From: Streptosporangium sandarakinum
GTDB lineage: Bacteria > Actinomycetota > Actinomycetes > Streptosporangiales > Streptosporangiaceae
DNA length: 64,000 nucleotides
Assembly (NCBI RefSeq): GCF_013409935.1
Contig: NZ_JACCCO010000002.1
Location: 1,178,001-1,242,000, forward strand
Direction: 5' to 3'
Shown here: positions 56,691 to 64,000 of the stretch, in pieces
Position numbering within the stretch: position 1 is the stretch's first letter
Layout: each line of letters begins with the position of its first letter
Position numbers and translations under genes: made by a program
Notes under the pieces: generated by a model
Database searches by the model: none
What the model was told of the DNA's origin: nothing
The model's input: only the letters and a program-made list of their open reading frames with translations

Positions 56691-56709
56691 CCGGCCCGTG
56701 CCGGGCCGG
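56691..56709. terminator. Perfect hairpin at convergent junction (lysozyme-like / DUF4178)
   Basis: CCGGCCCG (56691-56698), loop TGC, CGGGCCGG (56702-56709). No T-tract. Confidence 0.5.
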
Positions 56710-56717
56710 GGTTCCCG

Positions 56718-57428
56718 TCAGGCGAGGTCGGCGCGCCGGTGGAAGGTGATCGAACCGGGCGGCAGCGGCTGGGCGTGGAAGGACCTCCAGCGGTGGCCCT
56801 GGAGCCGTTCGAAGCTGAGCAGCCGGCCGTCGGCGGCGCGGTAGTCGGCGAAGTCGAGCAGCCCCCGCTCGGGCATGCTGACGCCCTCTCCGCGGAAGGC
56901 GGCCGTGCCGCGATCCACCGGGAAGAACTCGACCCCCTCGACGGTCAGCGTGGTCTTCGCGGGGATCATGCCCTGGGTGGGCACCCGCGTCCACAGCAGC
57001 ACCTCCAGGTGGAGGGCGTCGTCGGAGCCGGGGCGCGTCTCGATCGACAGCCACCGGTCGCGGCGGGAGCCGTCGTCGAGGAGGTACTCGGTCCACTGGT
57101 TGCCCTGCCATGACAGGTACAGGGCTCCCATGACGCGGCTCCGCGCGCCCTGGCACTCGATGGTGTCGCCCACCTTGATGGCGCGGGGGTCGGGATGGTC
57201 GACGCCGGCGTGGCCCGCCTCCGGCCCGGACGGCGACGCGGACGGCGGCGCGGCCCCGGTGGGCGGCGGCGCGGTCCCGGCTGGCACGGCCCGCGCGGGG
57301 GGCGTCCCAGCCGGTGAGCGGCGCGCGGAGCGCCGCCCGCTCCGCCGGGCGGCCGCCACGAACACGCCGGCCAGCAGGACGAGGGCGACCACGCCCAGTC
57401 CGACTGCCACGGCGGCCCCAGAGATCAT
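56718..57428 (-). CDS. DUF4178-like membrane protein
   Basis: A 236-residue protein: an N-terminal membrane helix (AVAVGLGVVALVLLAGVFVAAA), an Ala/Pro-rich linker, then a DUF4178-type beta domain (KVGDTIECQGARSRVMGALYLSW, then QWTEYLLDDGSRRDRWLSIET). 12 bases downstream of dapC's stop, same strand, so part of the dapC transcript. Function unknown. Confidence 0.8.
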   Translation of the reverse strand: MISGAAVAVGLGVVALVLLAGVFVAAARRSGRRSARRSPAGTPPARAVPAGTAPPPTGAAPPSASPSGPEAGHAGVDHPDPRAIKVGDTIECQGARSRVMGALYLSWQGNQWTEYLLDDGSRRDRWLSIETRPGSDDALHLEVLLWTRVPTQGMIPAKTTLTVEGVEFFPVDRGTAAFRGEGVSMPERGLLDFADYRAADGRLLSFERLQGHRWRSFHAQPLPPGSITFHRRADLA

Positions 57429-57439
57429 GGCGCCGGATC

Positions 57440-58519
57440 CTACTGGAGGCGCCGCACCGCCGCACTTATCCGCTCATCCGTCGCGGTCACCGCGATCCGG
57501 ACATGCGACGCGCCGGCCGGGCCGTAGAAGTCGCCGGGGGCCGCCAGGATGCCCTTCTCGGCCAGCTCGCGGACCTGCGACCAGCAGTCGGCGCCGTTGG
57601 AGGCCCAGAGGTACAGCCCGGCGACGGAGTGGTCGATCTTCCAGCCGGCCGCCTCCAGCGCGGGGCGCAGCGCCGCGCGCCGGGCGGCGTAGCGGGCGCG
57701 CTGCTCGTCGGCGTGCCCGTCGTCGTCCAGGGCGGCGGCCGCCGCCGCCTGCACCGGTCCGGGCACGATCATGCCGGCGTGCTTGCGGACCTCCAGCAGC
57801 CGCCTGACCAGCGCGGGGTCGCCCGTGACGAACCCGGCGCGGTATCCCGCCAGGTTGGAACGCTTGGACAGCGAGTGGACGGCGAGCAGGCCCTCGTGCG
57901 AACCGCCGCACACGTCCGGGTGCAGGATCGAGACCGGCCGTTCCTCCCAGCCCAGCTCGATGTAGCACTCGTCGGAGGCGATGACGGCCCCGCGCTCGCG
58001 CGCCCAGGCGACGACCTTGCGCAGGTGCTCGGCGGGCAGGACCTTGCCGGTCGGGTTGGACGGGGAGTTGACCCAGACCAGCGGCACCCGCTCCGGGCCG
58101 AGCGAGAGCAGCCCGTCGGTGGCGTACGGCTCGGCGCCCGCGAGGCGGGCCCCGACGTCGTAGGTCGGGTAGGCCAGTTCGGGGAAGACGACCCGCTGCC
58201 CGGGGCCGACGCCGAGCAGCGTGGGCAGCCAGGCCACCAGCTCCTTGGAGCCGATCAGCGGCAGCACGTCCGCCTGGTCGACGGTCACCCCGTGCCTGCG
58301 CCGCAGCCAGCCGGCCGCGGCGGCGCGGAGCCGCTCGGTGCCGTGGGTGAGCGGGTATCCGGGGCTGTCGGAGGCGTCCGCCAGGGCCTGCCGTACCAGG
58401 GCGGGGACCGGGTCGACGGGGGTGCCCACCGACAGGTCGACGATCCCCTCGGGATGCGACCCCGCGAGCTCCTTCAGCGGCGTGAGCCGGTCCCATGGGA
58501 AGTCAGGCAGATCGATCAC
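57440..58519 (-). CDS. dapC: Succinyldiaminopimelate transaminase
   Basis: PLP-dependent aminotransferase of the DAP branch. The 359-residue class I fold has the PLP Lys in VHSLSKRSNLAGYR, a substrate/cofactor segment SPSNPTGKV and NGADCW. Matches the Rv1178 position, next to fdxC. Alternative: another aminotransferase of class I/II; position and family pattern make DapC most likely. Confidence 0.88.
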   Translation of the reverse strand: MIDLPDFPWDRLTPLKELAGSHPEGIVDLSVGTPVDPVPALVRQALADASDSPGYPLTHGTERLRAAAAGWLRRRHGVTVDQADVLPLIGSKELVAWLPTLLGVGPGQRVVFPELAYPTYDVGARLAGAEPYATDGLLSLGPERVPLVWVNSPSNPTGKVLPAEHLRKVVAWARERGAVIASDECYIELGWEERPVSILHPDVCGGSHEGLLAVHSLSKRSNLAGYRAGFVTGDPALVRRLLEVRKHAGMIVPGPVQAAAAAALDDDGHADEQRARYAARRAALRPALEAAGWKIDHSVAGLYLWASNGADCWSQVRELAEKGILAAPGDFYGPAGASHVRIAVTATDERISAAVRRLQ

Positions 58520-58691
58520 GGCTCTCCCCCGCTGGACGTCTCCCCCGCCGGCGCGGGAGATGGCTTGTCATCGGTGTGGCCCCGCGCGGCGGGGCCGGGC
58601 GGCTCCGCCGGGGAGGGCGGAGCCTCGCCGGGCGGGGCGGCTCCGTGCCGCCGCCGCCCGCCGGCGTGCGCTCGGTGACGCTCGGTGTCGC

Positions 58692-59018
58692 TCAGTGGCC
58701 CTCGGCCTGCGGGGGCAGGACCGAGACGACCGGGTGGTCCTTTTCGATCTTTCCGACCTTGGAGGCGCCGCCGGGGGAGCCCAGTTCCTCGAAGAACTCC
58801 ACGTTGGCCTTGTAGAAGTCCTTCCACTGCTCGGGAAGGTCGTCCTCGTAGAAGATCGCCTCAACGGGGCAGACGGGTTCGCACGCACCGCAGTCCACGC
58901 ACTCGTCGGGGTGGATGTAGAGCATGCGCTCGCCCTCGTAGATGCAATCGACGGGGCACTCCTCGATGCACGCCTTGTCCAGGACGTCCACGCAAGGCTG
59001 CGCGATGACGTAGGTCAC
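58692..59018 (-). CDS. fdxC: Seven-iron ferredoxin (FdxC-type)
   Basis: A 108-residue electron carrier with CVDVLDKACIEECPVDC and CVDCGACEPVCP, the Cys arrangement of 3Fe-4S plus 4Fe-4S ferredoxins. Start ATG 59018 (MTYVIAQPC). Adjacent to dapC as in Rv1177-Rv1178. The C-terminal 45 residues are an extended acidic/helical tail. Confidence 0.93.
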   Translation of the reverse strand: MTYVIAQPCVDVLDKACIEECPVDCIYEGERMLYIHPDECVDCGACEPVCPVEAIFYEDDLPEQWKDFYKANVEFFEELGSPGGASKVGKIEKDHPVVSVLPPQAEGH

Positions 59019-59128
59019 CTCGGGCTCCTTCTTCCTTTACGCACCTAGGCGCGACTTCGACCGCGGGGTTGCTACGCCCTAGTATTGCCGTGCCCGTCAC
59101 ATGTCCGAAACGGGAGGGGGCAAAAACG

Positions 59129-59356
59129 ATGGCCCCAGGCCTCGGCGCTCGCCTCGTCATCACCATAACCCCATCCGACGTGGGGAAAAGGGTAACCACG
59201 CGACGACGGGTCCCCGAGGGGTTCCGGGACGCGGTGGGCGTGCTGGAGTTCTGGCGCGACGGCACGCTGGGCGTGCGCAGGCGCGACGGCTCCCTCGTGG
59301 AGATCGCCGAGGACACGCTCGCGGCGGCCAGGATCGTGCCGGAACGCCGGGGTTAG
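59129..59356 (+). CDS. Small SH3-like protein (75 aa) of the GNAT-associated type
   Basis: A 75-residue protein (MAPGLGARLVITI, then GKRVTTRRRVPEGF, DAVGVLEFWRDGTLGVRRRDGSLVEIAED). The pattern matches the SH3-like domain that precedes the acetyltransferase domain in Rv0428c-type proteins, here without the catalytic domain. ATG 59129 with GGGAGGGGG. Divergent from fdxC. Role unknown. Confidence 0.75.
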   Translation: MAPGLGARLVITITPSDVGKRVTTRRRVPEGFRDAVGVLEFWRDGTLGVRRRDGSLVEIAEDTLAAARIVPERRG

Positions 59357-59468
59357 GCCCGCTCCCCGAGGACCCGCGCCCGTTCTCCGATGATCCCGGC
59401 GTAACCCCTTTCCCAAGAACGGCCGCGCCTCCTCGACCGCCCCGCGTGTCGCGGCGAGTATCCGATGG

Positions 59469-60545
59469 GTGACCGTACGCATCAGCGCCGCCGCCGTGCT
59501 CCTCGTCGCCACGATCGCCGGGTGTGGCGCCCCGGCCACCGAGACCAGGCAGCTTCCACCGGTCAAGGTGGACGCCGCCTCCATGCTGGAGGGGTTCTCG
59601 ACCATGGACCGCCTGGTCGAGGCGGCCCGCAAGGAGGGCACGCTCACCGTGATCGGGCTGCCGCGCGACTGGATCAACTACGGCGAGATCATCGACACCT
59701 TCTCCCGGGAGTACGGGGTCAAGGTCGATCAGCTCGAACCCGGTGCGAGCAGCGAGCGGGAGATCCAGGCCGCGGGCAGGCTCAGGCCCGACGTGTTCGA
59801 CCTGAGCCTGGAGGTCGCGGTCGCCCACGCCGGCTCCTTCGCCCCCTACCGGGTGCAGGGCTGGCAGGACATCCCCGACCGCGTCAAGGACCCCGCGGGG
59901 CGCTGGTACGCCGGGTACGGCGGCTACATGTCCATCGCCTACGACTCCTCGAAGGTCGCGGCCCCTTCGTCCTACGCCGACCTGCTCAAGCCCGGTTACC
60001 GCGTCGCGCTGCCCGGTGACCCCCGGCAGTCCGCGGCGGCCTTCGGCGGGGTGATGGCGGTGTCCCTCGGCGACGGCGGCGCCAGGGTGGAGCGGGGCGT
60101 GGAGTTCTTCGACCGCCTGCGCAAGGCGGGCAACCTCGCGCCCGCGGAGCGGGCGGCCAACGCCGTCATCGACTGGGACTACCAGAACGCCGCACGGGCC
60201 GCCGCGGCGGCCGGGGCGGGCCGGCCCGGCTGGAAGGTCGTCGTCCCGGGCGGCACCGCGCTCGGCGGCTACTACGTGCAGGCGATCAGCAGGAACGCCC
60301 CGCACCCGGCCGCCGCGCGCCTGTGGGAGGAGTTCCTGTTCTCCGACCGGGGCCAGAACCTCATGATGAAGGGCTACGCCCGCCCGGTGCGGACGGAGGC
60401 CCTGCGGATGCGCGGCGCCCTCGACCAGGCGCTGGCGGCCAAGTTGCCCGCGACCAGGGCCGAGCCGGTCTACCTGACCGTGTCGGAGATCGACGCGGCC
60501 AAGGGCTACCTCCGCCACCGCTGGGACGCGAAGAAGGCCGACTGA
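59469..60545 (+). CDS. Extracellular solute-binding lipoprotein (orphan)
   Basis: A 358-residue periplasmic-binding-fold protein of the iron/polyamine type. The lipobox is in VLLVATIAGC (Cys19) at the end of an 18-residue signal peptide. Later landmarks: GTLTVIGLPRDWINYGEII, TFSREYGVKVDQ, PDVFDLSLEV and WYAGYGGYMSIAYDSS. No permease or ATPase gene is near, so its partners are elsewhere or it has another use. GTG 59469. Confidence 0.85.
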   Translation: MTVRISAAAVLLVATIAGCGAPATETRQLPPVKVDAASMLEGFSTMDRLVEAARKEGTLTVIGLPRDWINYGEIIDTFSREYGVKVDQLEPGASSEREIQAAGRLRPDVFDLSLEVAVAHAGSFAPYRVQGWQDIPDRVKDPAGRWYAGYGGYMSIAYDSSKVAAPSSYADLLKPGYRVALPGDPRQSAAAFGGVMAVSLGDGGARVERGVEFFDRLRKAGNLAPAERAANAVIDWDYQNAARAAAAAGAGRPGWKVVVPGGTALGGYYVQAISRNAPHPAAARLWEEFLFSDRGQNLMMKGYARPVRTEALRMRGALDQALAAKLPATRAEPVYLTVSEIDAAKGYLRHRWDAKKAD

Positions 60546-60676
60546 CATAAGGAACCCGTGGGACGGTCGCTCACCAAAGGGGCTTCTCGGACTGATATGT
60601 CGGGGCATCTCCGAGGCTCTAAAGTGTCTCGGGAGCACCGGCAAGAGGCCGTGGTGTTCGGAAGAGAGCTGACGTC

Positions 60677-61453
60677 TTGCTAAACGACACCCCCGGCATG
60701 ACGAGGTGGAGCGTTCGCGCCCACGACACCGGCTTCGGATACGTCTCCGCGTACGGCGCGCCCCTGGTCGACCTGCTGGACCCGCGGCCAGGTGAGCGGG
60801 TCGTCGACCTCGGCTGCGGCATCGGGGTGCTGAGCGCCGAGATCACCGCCCGGGGCGCCCACGTCCTCGGGATCGACGGCTCGGCGGCGATGATCGAGAA
60901 GGCCCTGGCGCAGTACCCCGGGATCGACTTCATCGTCGGCGACGGCAGCGACTTCACGGTCGCCCAGCCGTACGACGCGGTCTTCTCCAACGCCGCGCTG
61001 CACTGGATGGGCCGCGAGCCGGACGCGGTGATAGCCAGCGTGCGGGAGGCACTGGCGCCGGGCGGGCGGTTCGTCGCCGAGATGGGCGGCGCGGGCAACT
61101 GCGCCGCGCTGACGGCGGCGATGTCCACCGCCTGGCGGGAGCACGGGCTGCCCGAGCCCGACCTGCCGTGGTACTTCCCGACCCCGGCCGAGTACGCCGC
61201 GCGGCTGGAGCGGGGCGGGTTCGTCGTCCGGCTGCTCGAGTACTTCGACCGGCCGACCCCCATGGACGAGTGCCCGGACGGGGCGGCCGGCTGGGTGCGG
61301 ATGTTCGCCGGGTCACTGCTCCGCACGGTCCCCACCGGGATGGTCGAGCCGCTGCTGCGCCGGGTCAACGAGCTGGCCGCGCCCGCGCTGCGCCGGGAGA
61401 CCGGTTGGATGGCGGACTACGTGCGGCTCAGGTTCGCGGCCGTACGCCGCTGA
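60677..61453 (+). CDS. SAM-dependent methyltransferase (trans-aconitate-methyltransferase-like)
   Basis: A 258-residue class I methyltransferase: SAM site VVDLGCGIGVLSAEI, GIDGSAAMIEKA, FSNAALHWM (typical of trans-aconitate/tRNA-like methyltransferases). TTG at 60677 is the longest start; ATG 60698 (MTRWS) is an alternative and probably closer to the domain start. RBS is weak for both. Confidence 0.82.
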   Translation: MLNDTPGMTRWSVRAHDTGFGYVSAYGAPLVDLLDPRPGERVVDLGCGIGVLSAEITARGAHVLGIDGSAAMIEKALAQYPGIDFIVGDGSDFTVAQPYDAVFSNAALHWMGREPDAVIASVREALAPGGRFVAEMGGAGNCAALTAAMSTAWREHGLPEPDLPWYFPTPAEYAARLERGGFVVRLLEYFDRPTPMDECPDGAAGWVRMFAGSLLRTVPTGMVEPLLRRVNELAAPALRRETGWMADYVRLRFAAVRR

Positions 61454-61564
61454 ACCGGCCCGATGCGCCGGGGTGATTTGCCAGACTATGGTCTGTTCCA
61501 TAAGTCTCGTTCCCCGGCGACGTGAAGCGAATCGGGCGGCTGGAGGGGCTGGGAAGGGGAGCGG

Positions 61565-63757
61565 ATGAACTTCTGTCTGAGTGACCTCGTGCCGCCGCTG
61601 CGCTGGAGCGACGCGGCCACGATCCCGGAGCTGGCCGACCAGCCCGACCTGCCGGACGCCTGGTGGCGCAGCCTGCCGCTGCACCGGGTGCTGGCCGTGC
61701 TGGGCACGGAACGGCTGGCGGAGCTGCTGGCCCGGATCGCCCTGGATCACTGGCCGGCTGCCGCCGTGGGCGACGTGCTGCCCGCGCTGTACGTCCTGGA
61801 CCCCGACGAGGCGGACGAGCCGTGCACCGCCATCGCGCTCGACCGCACCGGCTCCTGGGCGGGCCTGCTCGCCCTCACCGGCCGCGAGCTGCGCGACCAG
61901 CCCTTCATCCAGGCGTTCCCCGTGGTGCACGTGCTGTTCTGCGCGGCGTTCGACCGCTTCGCCCACCCCGAGCGGGCCGAGGCCGACCGCTCCCCGGCGT
62001 CCGTGCCCGCCGCCCCCCTCGCCTCCGCCGCTCCCGAGGCCCACGAGCCGGATCACGAGGCCCACGAGGCCCCTCGGATCCTTGAGGCTCCCCGGGTCCC
62101 CGAGGCTCCCCGGGTCCCCGAGGCTCTCCAGGCCGAGGCCGGGCCGGTCCCCGGCTCCGGGCCCGGACCGCTCCCGGACCGGGCCCCGGACTCGAACTCG
62201 GAACCGGCCCCGGACCCGGAACCCGCCGCGGACCCCGAACCGGAGCACGAGCCGAAGCACGAGCCGGCCCGCGCGGCCGAACAGGCCGCCGAACCCGAAC
62301 CGGACCCCGTGGCCGAGGCCGAGCCGGACCCCGCGCCCGCCCCCGGCCCGCCCCCCGCGGCGTCACCGGCCGCGGCGGACGCCGGAGCCGCGGCGGACGA
62401 CGCGGACCCGGCCGGGCCCGCTGCCGAGCACACGCCCTCCGACCTCCCCGACCTGCTGGACGCGGCCTTCGCCGGCCTGGACGACCGGAGCTGGGCCGTC
62501 GCGCAGAACAGGGTGTTCAGCGACGACCCCGCCGCGGTGGAGGCGCTGGCCAAGCTCTTCGCGGTGCCGCCCGCCGCCATCGCCGAGGTGGAGGCGGACC
62601 TGCGGCGGCGGCTCGCCGAATGGCTCGCCTCACCGGAGGCGGCGCCGTACCGGGAGCACCTGGCGGAGGTCAGGCGGACCCTCGGCAAGGCGGCCCCCAA
62701 GTCGCGCCTGGTCTCGGCCGCCGGCTGGCACCGGCGGGAGCTGTCCTCCCTCGACGTTCCGGCCTGGCAGTTCGTGCTGGCCACCCTGGACGGCTACCAC
62801 CTGGTCGACGAGTGGCTGGTGGAGGGCGACATCGTGGCGCTGCGCCACCACACCCGCGACGTGATCAGCCGCGCGAAGCCGCCGCTGACCATGACCAAGG
62901 CGCTGTCGCTGGTCGCCTCGCTGGGCATCCATCCCGACGTGTCCAAGGAGTGGCTGGAGAACGTCCCCCAGCTCCGCATCCTCAGCGCCGGGCAGAAGGT
63001 CCCCCAGCGCCAGGGCGGCGGGTCCCAGGCCGGGCGTCCCAAGGAGGCCAGGGGTCCGAAGGACTCCAAGGGGCCCAAAGAGCCGAAGAGGGCCGGAGAG
63101 AAGGCCGAGGCCCCCCCGCCGCGGGCCTCGGCGGAGAACACGGGCCGGGAGCCGGACACCCCCGTCCGGGAGGCGGACCGGCCGCCCGGTGAGGCCGGCG
63201 GACGGCCCGGCGCGGCGGGACAGGCGGGCCGGTCGCCGTTCCGCCCGCTGAAGGACGTATCGGTGACCCGGCGCTGCTTCCGGCAGCCGGACGGCCGCTG
63301 GTGGCTGCGGGTCGACATCACCGCCGAGCACCTGCGGGGCGACGAGTGCCCGCTGCCCAGCGGCTTCGCCGCCTACCTGGGAGTGTCGCCCGGCGCCGCC
63401 CGTACGGTGGACAGCGCGGTGGGCGAGGTCACGCTGAGCTGGCGCGAGGGGCCCGTCCTCTCGTCGCTGGGACCGCTCCTCGCCGACGTGGGCGCCAAGG
63501 AGGGAAGCCACCTGTTCCTGACGCTGTCGGACGAGGGGGTGCTGCGAGCCAGGCACCTGCCCGCGGCGGACCCGGACGACGAGCCGCTCGCCCGGGCGCT
63601 GCGACTGGTCGGCTACACCGCCCCGGGCGGCACCCCCGAGCAGGCCGTCCGGGTCATCGCCACCCGGGTCGGCCTGACGGGGCCGGTCAGCTCGCCCGAC
63701 CTGCTCAGCCGGCTGCGAGAGCGCGGGGACCGCGACCTGCTGTCCCTGCTGGCGTAG
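61565..63757 (+). CDS. Large protein with sigma-region-4-like HTH core and disordered linkers (unknown family)
   Basis: 730 residues. 1-135: helical N-terminal domain (RWSDAATIPELADQPDLPDAWW). 136-290: Pro/Glu/Asp-rich linker with PRVPEA repeats. 291-475: helical core with VEALAKLFAVPPAAIAEVEA, then RRRLAEW, the spacing of a sigma-70-region-4-type helix-turn-helix, followed by WQFVLATLDGYHLVDEWLVE and LTMTKALSLVASLGIHPDV, two further HTH-like units. 478-555: basic/Gly/Pro linker. 557-730: C-terminal beta-alpha domain (DGRWWLRVDIT). The next gene starts 3 bases after the stop, so the two are coupled. DNA binding is inferred from the helices; I do not know the family. Confidence 0.7.
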   Translation: MNFCLSDLVPPLRWSDAATIPELADQPDLPDAWWRSLPLHRVLAVLGTERLAELLARIALDHWPAAAVGDVLPALYVLDPDEADEPCTAIALDRTGSWAGLLALTGRELRDQPFIQAFPVVHVLFCAAFDRFAHPERAEADRSPASVPAAPLASAAPEAHEPDHEAHEAPRILEAPRVPEAPRVPEALQAEAGPVPGSGPGPLPDRAPDSNSEPAPDPEPAADPEPEHEPKHEPARAAEQAAEPEPDPVAEAEPDPAPAPGPPPAASPAAADAGAAADDADPAGPAAEHTPSDLPDLLDAAFAGLDDRSWAVAQNRVFSDDPAAVEALAKLFAVPPAAIAEVEADLRRRLAEWLASPEAAPYREHLAEVRRTLGKAAPKSRLVSAAGWHRRELSSLDVPAWQFVLATLDGYHLVDEWLVEGDIVALRHHTRDVISRAKPPLTMTKALSLVASLGIHPDVSKEWLENVPQLRILSAGQKVPQRQGGGSQAGRPKEARGPKDSKGPKEPKRAGEKAEAPPPRASAENTGREPDTPVREADRPPGEAGGRPGAAGQAGRSPFRPLKDVSVTRRCFRQPDGRWWLRVDITAEHLRGDECPLPSGFAAYLGVSPGAARTVDSAVGEVTLSWREGPVLSSLGPLLADVGAKEGSHLFLTLSDEGVLRARHLPAADPDDEPLARALRLVGYTAPGGTPEQAVRVIATRVGLTGPVSSPDLLSRLRERGDRDLLSLLA
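62096..62132 (+). repeat. 18-bp tandem repeat in the 730-aa gene linker
   Basis: Unit GTCCCCGAGGCTCCCCGG repeats almost exactly twice (about 62096-62131), coding PRVPEA units. Confidence 0.6.
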
Positions 63758-63760
63758 CCG

Positions 63761-64000
63761 ATGCCCCGGCTCGCCATCTCCCCGGAGTTCCCCGCGGAAC
63801 TCGGCGCCCTTGCCCAGCCGGCGCGCCGGGACGTCGTGGTCGCGGTGCGCCGGTTCATGCAGGGCGTGGCGGGCGCGCCGCACCCGGAGCGGATCAGGGG
63901 GGCCGGCGACCCCCGGGTCGCCACCCTCCGGCTGGCCGAGGGGCACCGCGGCGTCGTGGTCAGGCAGCGCGACGTCCACTGGCTGCTGACCGTGCTGCCC
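63761..64000 (+). CDS. Start of a protein with RelE/ParE-like N-terminal domain (cut by window end), probable SF1 helicase family
   Basis: 80 codons are visible from ATG 63761 to the window end. Seen: MPRLAISPEFPAELGALAQPA, then AVRRFMQG, PHPERIRGAGDPRVATLRLA, GHRGVVVRQRDVHWLLTVLP. This resembles the RelE/ParE-like domain that in actinobacteria forms the N-terminus of UvrD-type helicase proteins. The helicase part would lie beyond the window, so the family is a guess. Starts 3 bases after the HTH gene stop, so coupled. Confidence 0.6.
   Translation, partial: MPRLAISPEFPAELGALAQPARRDVVVAVRRFMQGVAGAPHPERIRGAGDPRVATLRLAEGHRGVVVRQRDVHWLLTVLP

Overview
The window is about 64 kb of very GC-rich DNA, with strong third-codon-position G/C, many GTG starts and almost every stretch coding. 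It reads as chromosome of a high-GC actinomycete. The teichoic-acid-type glycerophosphotransferase, the tandem mycosins and the overall gene set suggest a Streptosporangiales relative (inference). From memory, gene content and partial order match three conserved M. tuberculosis blocks: Rv3201c-Rv3211 (adnB/adnA, lipase, ATL, hypothetical, moeZ, TetR, DUF3107, ferritin-like, RNA helicase), Rv1220c-Rv1232c (MgtE/CBS protein, DUF1003, mrp, tatB, htrA, rseA, sigE, O-methyltransferase) and the Rv1177-Rv1211 area (fdxC, dapC, dapE, LOG, DivIVA-like, tag, DUF3117). I saw no rRNA, tRNA, IS element, integrase or CRISPR array, so this is core chromosome with small lineage-specific insertions.

Layout. 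1-11 kb: a clipped gene end, the AdnAB helicase-nuclease pair, a CDP-glycerol glycerophosphotransferase, an alkyltransferase-like repair protein and a small hypothetical gene. 11-16 kb: a duplicated two-gene cassette, each made of a membrane-anchored protein and a mycosin-type subtilase, with no ESX genes nearby. 16-29 kb: MoeZ, an alpha/beta hydrolase, two paralogous secreted Cys/Gly-rich small proteins, Ku, a TetR regulator, DUF3107, a ferritin-like protein, a DEAD-box RNA helicase, another hydrolase, then an operon of DUF6758, a metallo-beta-lactamase-fold protein that has lost metal ligands, and a RecB-type nuclease. 29-38 kb: NUDIX, a huge membrane-anchored beta-propeller, a CitE-like lyase, BioY, a DMT exporter and a PRC/MgtE_N/CBS protein with DUF1003. 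38-47 kb: MarR, Mrp, TatB, HtrA, a ZAS anti-sigma factor, a SigE-type ECF sigma factor, an O-methyltransferase, leucyl aminopeptidase and DUF3117; this is an envelope-stress module. 47-54 kb: PaaX-type regulator, enoyl-CoA hydratase, MFS pump, PPOX protein, Tag glycosylase, DivIVA-like protein and two LOG-family proteins. 54-59 kb: lysine/DAP genes (dapE, dapC), ferredoxin, and two membrane proteins. 59-64 kb: an orphan lipoprotein, a methyltransferase, then a two-gene unit cut by the window edge: a large HTH-containing protein and the start of a protein with a RelE/ParE-like N-terminus.

The most interesting signals are: the last two-gene unit (possible nucleic-acid or defence function, inference); the secreted Cys-rich pair with structured leaders; the duplicated anchor/mycosin cassette with an identical GTGCTGA overlap; the metal-ligand-depleted MBL protein; and perfect, mostly U-less hairpins at most convergent gene junctions. 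Start codons are often ambiguous in this GC range, and chosen starts are explained entry by entry.
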